A stretch of 64,000 bases of DNA from Palsa-870 sp035937155 (GTDB taxonomy: Bacteria > Chloroflexota > Dormibacteria > Dormibacterales > Dormibacteraceae), in contig DASYVJ010000036.1 of NCBI GenBank assembly GCA_035937155.1, positions 16,236-80,235 on the forward strand, read 5' to 3'. The notes under the pieces were generated by a model. It worked only from the letters and a program-made list of their open reading frames with translations. It was not told where the DNA came from and did no database searches. Every line of letters starts with the position of its first letter. Position 1 is the stretch's first letter. Shown here piece by piece: positions 8,043 through 15,768 of the stretch. A program made the translations under genes and the position numbers.

Positions 8043-8561
8043 ATGAAGATTGAAAGCACCTCGTACACCCGTGCCGACGTCGAGCAGTTCCTCGACGAGA
8101 TGGTCGACCACGATCGCCATGCCCTCGCAGATCGGCTCGAGAAAGCATCAGCGCACCTGGCTGAGCTGGGACCTCGCGTCCAGGCGGGCCACGGCGAAAC
8201 CGAGTGGAGCCAGCACGAGGTTCTCGGCCATATCGCCGTGCTGTCCAAGTTCTATGGCGTCTTGGTGCACAAGATCTCAAGCGGCCAGATGACCGAGTTC
8301 GACCTTCTGGAAAACGTCAACTTGCGCGATGTCGTCGGTGAGCAGATGGCTCAGATCGAGCCGGCAGAGCTGCTTCGCATGGCGCTGGCAGACCAGGCCC
8401 GCACTCTCAAGCTTCTACGCGCCGTCGAGCCGTCGTCCTTGCGGCGGCAGGCCAAGCAGGAGAACGGAGAGCTGATCACCGCCGAGGAGATCGCCCGCCT
8501 TCCCCTGGTCAACCACCTCGAGATGCACATCGAGCAGCTGGAGCGTTCGCTTAACTCCTAG
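8043..8561 (+). CDS. DinB-like four-helix metalloprotein
   Basis: 172-residue all-helical protein with the His pattern of the DinB/YfiT fold: WSQHEVLGHI in the middle and NHLEMHIEQLERSL at the end. Members are thiol-dependent transferases or stress proteins; this substrate is unknown. It is divergent from the dienelactone hydrolase with 30 nt between starts, and its stop overlaps the convergent HIT gene by 4 nt. Confidence 0.75.
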   Translation: MKIESTSYTRADVEQFLDEMVDHDRHALADRLEKASAHLAELGPRVQAGHGETEWSQHEVLGHIAVLSKFYGVLVHKISSGQMTEFDLLENVNLRDVVGEQMAQIEPAELLRMALADQARTLKLLRAVEPSSLRRQAKQENGELITAEEIARLPLVNHLEMHIEQLERSLNS

Positions 8562-8980
8562 CCGCTGACCTCTGGGTAGGCAAGCTTGCGCAGCTCGCGC
8601 CGGATGGTTTCCGCAGCTTCATCCATCATCGCCGGGTCCGGGTCGGGATCCTGGTTGTCAAAGTCGAGATCGTGAACGCCGCGGATCGGCACCACATGTA
8701 TGTGGCAGTGAGGCACCTCGAGACCGGCGAGCATGACCCCAATCCGTGCCGGCTTGAACCCGGCCCTCTGCGCCTTGCCAATCGCCTGCGCCGTCTCTGC
8801 GAGGTGTGCGAGCAGCCCAACCTCGAGGTCGATCCAGTGGTCGATCTCCTCCCGCGGCACGACCAGCACATGGCCCGGACGAAGCGGGCGAATGGACAGA
8901 AAGGCGACACACGAATCGTCATTCCAGACGAACCGCGCCGGTAGCTCGCCGGCGATGATCCTGCTGAAAATGCTGGCCAC
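8558..8980 (-). CDS. HIT family hydrolase
   Basis: Histidine-triad nucleotide-binding protein of 140 residues that cleaves nucleoside phosphoramidates or dinucleoside polyphosphates. The triad HCHIHVVP is at residues 91-98, and RPLRPGHVLVVPREE is the conserved strand before it. The start is GTG at 8980. A TAGTCT box 6 nt upstream would suit a leaderless transcript in the 32-nt gap to the divergent ABC gene. Confidence 0.92.
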   Translation of the reverse strand: MASIFSRIIAGELPARFVWNDDSCVAFLSIRPLRPGHVLVVPREEIDHWIDLEVGLLAHLAETAQAIGKAQRAGFKPARIGVMLAGLEVPHCHIHVVPIRGVHDLDFDNQDPDPDPAMMDEAAETIRRELRKLAYPEVSG

Positions 8981-9012
8981 GCGCTAAGACTAAGTCCCTT
9001 AGCCTGTAGCCC

Positions 9013-9903
9013 ATGCCAGCCGCCGCAGAACTCATCGAAGCCACCAAGAAGTACGGCGCCACGGAAGCCCTCAAAGGAGTGACGCTCACCATCGAGCTCG
9101 GCGAGGTGGTGGCGATGCTGGGCCCCAACGGCGCAGGCAAAACCACTTCGATCAGCCTTCTGCTCGGCCTCCGCAAGCCAACCTCTGGCAAGGCACTCCT
9201 GTTTGGGCTAAACCCCGATCACCTGGACGCGCGCAGCCGGGTCGGCGTGATGCTGCAGGAGTCTGGCATCCCAACGGTGCTCAAGGTGCGCGAGATCGTC
9301 GATCTATTTCGCTCCTACTACCCGAAGCCGATGGCGCGCGACCGCGCGATCGCGATGGCCGGTCTCGAGGAAAAGACCAACGCACAGGTGAAAGAGCTGT
9401 CCGGCGGGCAGAAGCAGCGCCTGTACTTTGCCCTCGCGGTTTGCGGTGATCCCGACGTCCTGTTCCTGGATGAGCCGACCGTGGGCATGGACGTGGAAGG
9501 CCGGCGGTCGTTCATCGAGCGGATCGCGGAGTTCGCTCAGATGGGCCGCACCGTGGTGCTCACCACGCACTACCTGGAGGAGGCAGACCAGCTCGCCAAG
9601 CGCGTGATCGTGATCGACCGCGGACTGGTCATCGCCGACGCGAGCCCACAAGAGATCAAATCAAGGGTGGCGGGCAAGCGCGTGCGCTTTAAGGCGGCAG
9701 CCCTGACCGAGAAGGTTCTCGAAGGCTTGCCCATCACCACCTCTACGATCAGCGACCACAGCGTGCAGCTGCTGACGAACCAGCCAGAGGCCGTCCTTCG
9801 CGAGCTGTTTCGGCGGGGTGTCGACATCTCCGAGCTCGAGGTGTCAGGCGCGGATCTCGAGGATGCTTTCATCTCACTCACCACCCACGAGGAGACCTCT
9901 TGA
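9013..9903 (+). CDS. ABC transporter ATP-binding protein
   Basis: 296-residue ATPase of an ABC-2 type exporter: Walker A GPNGAGKTT, signature LSGGQKQR, Walker B VLFLDEPTVGMD and switch TTHYLEE. The C-terminal extension after residue 215 is typical of drug or lipid exporters. It overlaps its permease by a few bases, so the two are coupled. Substrate unknown. Confidence 0.94.
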   Translation: MPAAAELIEATKKYGATEALKGVTLTIELGEVVAMLGPNGAGKTTSISLLLGLRKPTSGKALLFGLNPDHLDARSRVGVMLQESGIPTVLKVREIVDLFRSYYPKPMARDRAIAMAGLEEKTNAQVKELSGGQKQRLYFALAVCGDPDVLFLDEPTVGMDVEGRRSFIERIAEFAQMGRTVVLTTHYLEEADQLAKRVIVIDRGLVIADASPQEIKSRVAGKRVRFKAAALTEKVLEGLPITTSTISDHSVQLLTNQPEAVLRELFRRGVDISELEVSGADLEDAFISLTTHEETS

Positions 9904-10691
9904 TGGCAGTGATGACTATCCGTCGGGCGCCGCTCGCCCCGATGCTCATCCGTCAGACCTGGGCGGAGTTTCTCAAGTTGTGGCGGGTGCCGGCATTCAG
10001 CATCACCTCGCTCTTTCTGCCGGTGATGTTCTACGCGTTCATCGGCATCGGCCAGTCATCGCAGGTGATCAGCCCACACGTGACGTTCGGCGCCTACTTC
10101 CTCGCATCGATGGCCGTGTACGCGGTAGCCAACGTGATGATCTTCAGCTTCGGTATCTCGGTCGCGACGGAGAGAGGTATGAAGATGGACCTACTCATGC
10201 GCGCGACGCCGATGCCGCCCGCTGTGTACCTCCTCTCCAAGTGCATCACGGCCATCTGTTTCGCAGCCTTGACGCTGGTCGTCCTCTTCCCGTTCGCCTA
10301 CATCGCAGGCGGGGTCAGGCTCGACCCATCGATGTGGCTGACCCTGGCCTACCGAGTGCTGCTGGGCTCGATCCCCTTCATCGCTCTCGGCTTTGCGATC
10401 GGTTACCTGTCCGGGCCGAACTCGGCCGTGGCCGTGATCAACCTGATCTACCTGCCCACGGCCTTCGCCTCCGGCCTGTTCTTTCCCAAGCAGCTGCTGC
10501 CGAGCTTCATCCAGTCGATCGCCCCATACCTCCCGCTCCACTTCTTCGGACAGCTCGGATGGGATGCCGTCGGCGCACCCACCGACGAGAGCATCACAAC
10601 CGACTGGCTCTACCTCGCCGCATACGGGGTCCTCTTTTTCGTCATCGCGCTATGGGCCTATCGCCGCGAGGAAGGCCGCAAATTTACTTAG
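9903..10691 (+). CDS. ABC-2 type transporter permease
   Basis: Membrane partner of the preceding ATPase, with about six hydrophobic segments over some 262 residues. The ATG at 9903 overlaps the ATPase stop (TGATG); a TTG one codon upstream is also possible. The conserved ABC-2 end region GLFFPKQLLPSFIQSIAPYLPL is visible. Its stop overlaps the convergent PfkB kinase by 8 nt. Confidence 0.9.
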   Translation: MAVMTIRRAPLAPMLIRQTWAEFLKLWRVPAFSITSLFLPVMFYAFIGIGQSSQVISPHVTFGAYFLASMAVYAVANVMIFSFGISVATERGMKMDLLMRATPMPPAVYLLSKCITAICFAALTLVVLFPFAYIAGGVRLDPSMWLTLAYRVLLGSIPFIALGFAIGYLSGPNSAVAVINLIYLPTAFASGLFFPKQLLPSFIQSIAPYLPLHFFGQLGWDAVGAPTDESITTDWLYLAAYGVLFFVIALWAYRREEGRKFT

Positions 10692-11655
10692 AGCGGTCCT
10701 TGTCGGGCCAGAACTTATCCGGCAGCTCGGTCCCAAACGCTTCCAGGTAACGGCCAGAGAATTCATCGCGCGTGTATCCGTGCTCGATCGTGCCCACCTG
10801 CTCGACCGCATACGTGGCCGCCAGCGAGGCCACGCGCCCGGCCCCTTCGAGGTCGAGTCCTCGCAGGAGGCCCGCCACCAGGCCGGCTCGATATGCATCT
10901 CCCGCACCGGTTGGGTCTGCCTCGCGAGCCGGGGACGCGGCTGGGATATCGACTGTCTGGAGGCGCGTGGCGATGCGCGAACCCTGACGGCCGAGCGTCG
11001 TGACCACGATCTCGGCCAGCTCGAGCAGCCCGGTCACGTCGAGGCCGCTGCGCTGCTGGATGAGCTCCAGCTCGTAATCGTTGCCGATCACGATCCAGGC
11101 CCCGCGCGCGCTGTCTATCACGTCCTCGCCTGACATCATCGGCAGCTGGTGGGCTGGATCGAATACGAATCGGACATCGCGCTCGCGGCATTCGTGTACG
11201 AGGCGCTTCATGGCGCCTGGATCGTTTGGACCGATGATCACCGCATCGACGGCCGGCGGGCCATCATCGAGACCGAGCATGGCCGCCCGCCACATCGCAC
11301 CGCCGTAATAGCCCGTCAGCTGGTTGTCGTCCAGGTCCGTGGTGGTGAAGCCTGTAGCGCTCAGCTCACCTTCCAGCAAACGGAGTCCGCGGCAGTCGAT
11401 CCCACGCGCGACAAGCCAGTCTCGGTACTCGACGGCATCGGTGCCCGCCGTCGCGAGCACGGCGGCCGGATAACCGAGAAGCGCAAGGTTGTGCGCGTAG
11501 TTACCGGCCACACCGCCACGCCGCTTCTGGAGGTCGTCGACCAGAAAGCTCAGGTTGAGGATGTGGGTCTTGTCCATGAGGATGTGGTCTTTGAACCTGC
11601 CCTTGAATGTCAGGATGTAGTCGTACGCGATCGAACCCGTGCAGACGACAGTCAT
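10684..11655 (-). CDS. PfkB-family carbohydrate/nucleoside kinase
   Basis: 323-residue sugar kinase of the ribokinase/adenosine-kinase group. The C-terminal signature DPTGAGDAYRAG carries the catalytic Asp, and GGVAGNYAHNLALLG is the N-terminal substrate motif. The opening VCTGSIAYDYILTFKGRFKDHI resembles bacterial adenosine-kinase-like members more than fructokinases, but I cannot fix the substrate. Confidence 0.88.
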   Translation of the reverse strand: MTVVCTGSIAYDYILTFKGRFKDHILMDKTHILNLSFLVDDLQKRRGGVAGNYAHNLALLGYPAAVLATAGTDAVEYRDWLVARGIDCRGLRLLEGELSATGFTTTDLDDNQLTGYYGGAMWRAAMLGLDDGPPAVDAVIIGPNDPGAMKRLVHECRERDVRFVFDPAHQLPMMSGEDVIDSARGAWIVIGNDYELELIQQRSGLDVTGLLELAEIVVTTLGRQGSRIATRLQTVDIPAASPAREADPTGAGDAYRAGLVAGLLRGLDLEGAGRVASLAATYAVEQVGTIEHGYTRDEFSGRYLEAFGTELPDKFWPDKDRSK

Positions 11656-11693
11656 CGGTCAGTGAGGAAGGCTAACCCGAACCCAAAAGGAAA

Positions 11694-11713
11694 GGGCGCC
11701 CAGGCGGGCGCCC
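11694..11713 (-). terminator. Rho-independent terminator of the basic-tailed protein gene
   Basis: Perfect 8-bp stem GGGCGCCC with a 4-nt loop. On the minus strand TTTCCTTTT follows directly. It lies 26 nt after the stop of the gene at 11740-12225. Confidence 0.8.
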
Positions 11714-11739
11714 TCTTGAACCCTTTTGTTGTTTTGAAG

Positions 11740-12225
11740 TTAGGCAGCGCGGCGGCGGGCGGCTGTCCGGCGGCGCGGCTGGCGCTTGACCGCAGGCTTG
11801 GCGACGGTGGTGCGGTGAGGCGTCAGCAAGGTGGCCTGCTCGAAACGGGTCGCCGTTCGGGCGATCGTCTTGAACGAGCCGTGGAAGATCCCCAGAGTCC
11901 GCTTGGCGACATCGCCCACGACATCCTGGCGGCGCGCCTGGACCTTGACCAGCTGCAGGCCCTTGATGGCGACCTTCGCGGGCAGCTTCTCGTTGACCTC
12001 GATACCCCAGAGCGTCACCTTCTCAGGCAGGATCGCGTTGAGGCGGGCGTTGAATCGCCGGTTGAGCTTGCGAGCGGCCGGGGCTCCCTTCTTCTCGAAT
12101 CCCTTGACCTGCTTGCGGGCTGATCCGATCGGGTCCGACGCGACTTCGGCCGCAGTCTGCGCGGCTCCAAAAGCGACTTCCTCGACCGTGGTGGCGGCAT
12201 CTCCGAACTTGGTTTCTGTGCTCAT
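11740..12225 (-). CDS. small basic-tailed protein of unknown function
   Basis: 161 residues from the ATG at 12225, preceded by a strong ribosome-binding site (GAGGGAG). The first half is mixed (MSTETKFGDAATTVEEVAFG). The C-terminal 25 residues are very rich in Arg, Lys, Ala and Pro (KRQPRRRTAARRRAA), like DNA- or RNA-binding tails of histone-like proteins. I do not recognise the family. It has a near-consensus promoter and a good terminator, so it is probably a well-expressed single-gene unit. Confidence 0.8.
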   Translation of the reverse strand: MSTETKFGDAATTVEEVAFGAAQTAAEVASDPIGSARKQVKGFEKKGAPAARKLNRRFNARLNAILPEKVTLWGIEVNEKLPAKVAIKGLQLVKVQARRQDVVGDVAKRTLGIFHGSFKTIARTATRFEQATLLTPHRTTVAKPAVKRQPRRRTAARRRAA

Positions 12226-12267
12226 GTAACTCCCTCTCTGATTTTTAGATCTGTCTTGACGCGACGC

Positions 12268-12296
12268 ATCATAACGCAATGCGTCAATCGTGTCAA
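12268..12296 (-). promoter_or_regulatory. near-consensus sigma-70 promoter with overlapping inverted repeat
   Basis: On the minus strand TTGACA (12291-12296), a 17-nt spacer and TATGAT (12268-12273). Transcription would begin near 12261, about 35 nt before the ATG at 12225. GACGCAT and ATGCGTC arms, 8 nt apart, flank and overlap the -10 box, so a repressor could bind here. The -35 box overlaps the end of the upstream gene. Confidence 0.75.
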
Positions 12297-12619
12297 GGGG
12301 CCTTGTCAGGATTCGACCCTCTCGCACGCGCGATCAACAGCTCAGCGGAGGGCCCGAATACGTCGTAATGGGCGACCTTGCGTCGCTTCTCCGGCTGGAT
12401 CCACTCCGGCCGAAGCCCGTGGTGCCTGCCCCATTCCTCGAGCACCGGTCGCAGGCCGATGACGTGCAGGAACGGCTTCTCACGCACCATTCCTCTGATC
12501 GTCGAACCGTGGTAGGAGTCGAAGTTGCGGTGAATAGCGATGCCGCCGGCCTCCGCAAAGGCGATGGCCTCTTTGATCTGACGCCGCTCGAAATACTGTT
12601 CTCGTAGGGCATCGCTCAC
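12293..12619 (-). CDS. small conserved-looking protein of unknown function
   Basis: 108 residues from a GTG at 12619. The sequence is rich in His and Arg (FLHVIGLRPVLEEWGRHHGL, then VAHYDVFGP). The HYD end loosely recalls small DUF4031-type proteins, but this is weak. It is on the same strand as the basic-tailed gene, 67 nt upstream. No function is assigned. Confidence 0.6.
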   Translation of the reverse strand: MSDALREQYFERRQIKEAIAFAEAGGIAIHRNFDSYHGSTIRGMVREKPFLHVIGLRPVLEEWGRHHGLRPEWIQPEKRRKVAHYDVFGPSAELLIARARGSNPDKAP

Positions 12620-12684
12620 GGCTTAGAAATTAGGGCTCTTGGCCCGCTGGTGCCGGACGCCGGCGGGTCTGAACGCAGGCCTAG

Positions 12685-12700
12685 GCCCGCGGGAGCGGGC
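12685..12700. terminator. hairpin after the helicase-nuclease operon
   Basis: GCCCGC-GGGA-GCGGGC stem-loop 12 nt after the stop of the second helicase-nuclease gene. It lacks a T-run, so a terminator role is only likely by position. Confidence 0.4.
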
Positions 12701-12711
12701 ACTCGCGGCAG

Positions 12712-15700
12712 TCAGCCGCCCGGGCGGGCGTCGGGGCAGATCGGCCGGTAGGCGCAGAGCTTGCAGGGCCGTTCCGCGTGCTCAGGTCTCAGGGCGAAGT
12801 CACCCGCCGCGATGCGCGCGGCCGCAGCCTCGACTCGCGCTTCGACGCCGGCGTCGTCCGGCGTCACCTCCCTCACCTCTCCACGCCGCATGTCGAAGAG
12901 CACTAGGCGAGGCTCGGAGCCTCCCGGCACAAGTCCTCTGCGCGCAGCCAGCCCGTAGAGCCGGAGCTGGACCGAGTAGGCCTCCAGGAGCGCCGCGTCA
13001 AGCGAGGCGTTGGTCTTGAAATCGACGAGCACCGTCTTCCCGTCGAGCTCGCAGATCCGGTCCACCAGTCCGCGCACCCGGGTCTCGCCGATCCTCATGT
13101 TGAAACCGACCTCGACCGCAAGGGTCTTGGCGGCCGCCAGCGGATGGCGTAGGTAGCTCGACAGCATCTCGCGGCCGGTCTCCGGCCCCGAGTACAACTG
13201 AAGCAGGTCGCCTCCCGCCATGTGCCATGCGGCCAGCGCCGCGTGGACGGCGGAGCCTAGCTCGGTCGATCCAATTGCCTGCACGAATCGAGGCTGGAGC
13301 TCGTCGGGCGGGGCGGGCACTCGCCATACCTGGCTGAACCGATACCGCACTGGACAAATCTCGAAGTCGTGCAGCTGCGAAAAGCTCATCTCGACCTCGC
13401 GGGACGGCGCAGGTGCTGCGTCAGCGGCTCGAGGGCGAAGTTGCTCGAGCCGGTCCAGCACCGCGGACACGACAGCAGACCCGCCATCCACCTGGCCGTT
13501 GGCCGTCCGCATCACCGGCAGCTCCAGCTGCTCCGCTTCGACCACCGACGCGGACTGCGGGTTGGCGAGCGCCCAACCCAGGATCTCGGCGAAGTGGTCG
13601 TGATCTTCCACACCGTTGGCGCCGATGTCGCGTGCTGTGGCTTCTTCGCGCGTCGCGGTCACGTAAAGCGCGTCTTTGGCACGCGTCAAACCGACGTAGA
13701 CGATCCGGCGGCGCTCGCCGATTGCAAGCTTCACCGCTGGCGCGCCAGGCGACGCTTCCTGATAGCGGGGATGTTTCTCACCGCGCCAGTTCTTCATCAC
13801 AAAGCCGCCCGTGTCCGGGTCGAAGAAGAGGCGTTCCGTGTCTCTCGGCCTCGGCGGTCGCAGGTTGACGAGGAACACGACGGGGAATTCGAGGCCCTTG
13901 GCCGAATGGATGGTCAGCAGCGAGACGGCCTCTGCGGTCGCGGCCTCCTCGGCAGCCTCGCCCACCGGCAGCTCGGCGTCGATGACCTGGTCGAGGTGAC
14001 GCACGAAATCACCGATGCCCGCGAGTGAAAGGTCGCGCTCGAACCTGCCCGCGAGCTGGAAGACCTTGCGCAGGTTGAGCAGCGCGCGCGGGCTGCCGTC
14101 GCGATGCGCGCGCAGCTCCGCCCATCGCAGGTAGCCGCTCTCCTCGAGCAGACGGTTCAGGATGTCGGCCACCGTGAGGGCGTCGCGAAGCCGGCCCATC
14201 CGATCGGTCAGCTCGATCAGTCGAAGCCCCTCGCGTGCGACCTTTGGATCCGCTTCGGGGAAATCCGCACGTGCCGATTCTTCGAAGCAATCCCGCAGAC
14301 GCATCCCGTTACGACCCAAGCGGCGCGCGGCCAGCTGGTACATGGAGCTATCCGACATGCGGACGATAGGCCCCTGCATGATGCGGACGAACGCGCCGTC
14401 GTCCATCGGGTTCTCCGTCAGGCGCAAGAGTGCGAGCACGTCCTTGATCTCCTGGCGGTCGAAGAAGCCCGACCCGCCGCTCGTGATGTACGGAATACCC
14501 TGGCGGCGGAGCTCATCCTCGAACTCGCGCGGGAGCATGCGGATCGAGTGGGTGAGGATGGCGATGTCGGCGAAGGCGCGGCCCGCAACATGCAGCCGGC
14601 GGATCGCCTGCGCCATCGAGCGGGCCTCGGTCCGCGAATCCGGCGCCATGATCACGGTCACCGGCTGCGACGAGGCACCGCGCGTCGCGACGAGGTCGGG
14701 CTCGGCCGCGAAATCAATGTCGCGGCGGATGAAATCGGTGGCGCAGTCGAGGATGCCCTGGTGCGAGCGCCGGTTGTGCGTCAGCGGCAGTCGCTTGCCG
14801 GGGAAACGGGTGCGGATGTTTTCGATCTCGGCGTCGCGCCAGCCGTAAATGGACTGCTTTGCGTCACCGACCACCGAGACGTTGCCGAAGTTGTCCGCGG
14901 CGAGGAGGCGGATGAGGTCGAGCTGGATGCGGTTGGTGTCCTGGAACTCGTCGACGAGCAGGTAACGGAATCGCTCGCGACAGCGGTCGCGAAACTCCTT
15001 GACACGCTCGAGCGAGTCGATCACCTCGAGGATGAGGTCGTCGAAATCGCGCAGGCCGGCGGCTCGAAGCGACTCCTCGTACGTCTTGTAGATCGTGAAC
15101 AGCACCTCGATCGCCTCGCGCTCCGCCAGATTTGGGTCGGGACCGCCAGTCCCCTCGAACCTCTCCCTGGGCGAACGGGGAGAGGGAGTCTGGAGCTCGA
15201 GTGCGCGCTGGTGAAAACGGTCTGGCGTGATGCCGCGGCCCTTGAGCTTGAGCAGGAACCGCAGGCCCGAGCGCAGAAGGTCGTCCAGGTCCTCGACGGT
15301 CAATGCGGAGAACGAGTCGGGATCGAAGGGGGCCGCCACACCGCTGCGCAGGCGGGCGATGAGCTGCTGTTCGAAAAGGCGCTGCCCCGTCTCGTCGAGC
15401 ACCCTTTGCTCGCGCGGCGCGCCGACCAGGTAAGCGAACTCGTCGAGCAATCGCGCGCACGTGCCGTGGAACGTGCCGATCCACGCGCCGTCGAGGACCT
15501 CGGGGCCCAGCTCCGGACGCCGCGCATGCATCTCCTTGGCGATTCTCTGCCTGAGCTCCTCCGCCGCCCGCTCGTTGAACGTGACGGTGAGGATCCGGTC
15601 GGGAGGCGTGCCCTGTTCGACCAGCCAGCAGAAGCGCTCGGTGGCGGTTGCCGTCTTGCCGGTGCCAGGTCCCGCGGCGATGAGAAACGCGCCGCCCGGC

Positions 15701-15768
15701 CCGGCGTGCGCGGCGGCCGCCTGCTCGGGGCTGAGCGACACGGTGCTCGGAACTCGCGTGGCGCTCAT
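12712..15768 (-). CDS. UvrD-like helicase fused to RecB-like nuclease (AdnAB-type, second subunit)
   Basis: 1018 residues from the ATG at 15768, overlapping the stop of the preceding subunit (ATGA). The N-terminal SF1A motor has Walker A AAGPGTGKT (residues 32-39), LLVDEFQDTN, GDAKQSIYGW and YVGLTRAKDALY. The C-terminal PD-(D/E)XK nuclease has GLVDRI and LVDFKTNAS. Cys in EICPVRYRF plus CKLCAYRPIC suggest a 4Fe-4S clasp as in AddB. Two adjacent proteins each with motor and nuclease match mycobacterial AdnAB, a double-strand-break resection machine, rather than RecBCD or AddAB. A REP-like palindrome lies in frame inside the motor (15160-15185). Confidence 0.88.
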   Translation of the reverse strand: MSATRVPSTVSLSPEQAAAAHAGPGGAFLIAAGPGTGKTATATERFCWLVEQGTPPDRILTVTFNERAAEELRQRIAKEMHARRPELGPEVLDGAWIGTFHGTCARLLDEFAYLVGAPREQRVLDETGQRLFEQQLIARLRSGVAAPFDPDSFSALTVEDLDDLLRSGLRFLLKLKGRGITPDRFHQRALELQTPSPRSPRERFEGTGGPDPNLAEREAIEVLFTIYKTYEESLRAAGLRDFDDLILEVIDSLERVKEFRDRCRERFRYLLVDEFQDTNRIQLDLIRLLAADNFGNVSVVGDAKQSIYGWRDAEIENIRTRFPGKRLPLTHNRRSHQGILDCATDFIRRDIDFAAEPDLVATRGASSQPVTVIMAPDSRTEARSMAQAIRRLHVAGRAFADIAILTHSIRMLPREFEDELRRQGIPYITSGGSGFFDRQEIKDVLALLRLTENPMDDGAFVRIMQGPIVRMSDSSMYQLAARRLGRNGMRLRDCFEESARADFPEADPKVAREGLRLIELTDRMGRLRDALTVADILNRLLEESGYLRWAELRAHRDGSPRALLNLRKVFQLAGRFERDLSLAGIGDFVRHLDQVIDAELPVGEAAEEAATAEAVSLLTIHSAKGLEFPVVFLVNLRPPRPRDTERLFFDPDTGGFVMKNWRGEKHPRYQEASPGAPAVKLAIGERRRIVYVGLTRAKDALYVTATREEATARDIGANGVEDHDHFAEILGWALANPQSASVVEAEQLELPVMRTANGQVDGGSAVVSAVLDRLEQLRPRAADAAPAPSREVEMSFSQLHDFEICPVRYRFSQVWRVPAPPDELQPRFVQAIGSTELGSAVHAALAAWHMAGGDLLQLYSGPETGREMLSSYLRHPLAAAKTLAVEVGFNMRIGETRVRGLVDRICELDGKTVLVDFKTNASLDAALLEAYSVQLRLYGLAARRGLVPGGSEPRLVLFDMRRGEVREVTPDDAGVEARVEAAAARIAAGDFALRPEHAERPCKLCAYRPICPDARPGG
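15160..15185. repeat. REP-like palindrome inside a helicase coding sequence
   Basis: CCTCTCCC, a 10-nt loop, then GGGAGAGG. It is read in frame as part of a Ser/Pro/Arg/Glu-rich linker (TPSPRSPRERFEG) that is unlike the flanking helicase sequence. It resembles the palindromes at 56127 and 60253. Confidence 0.65.
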
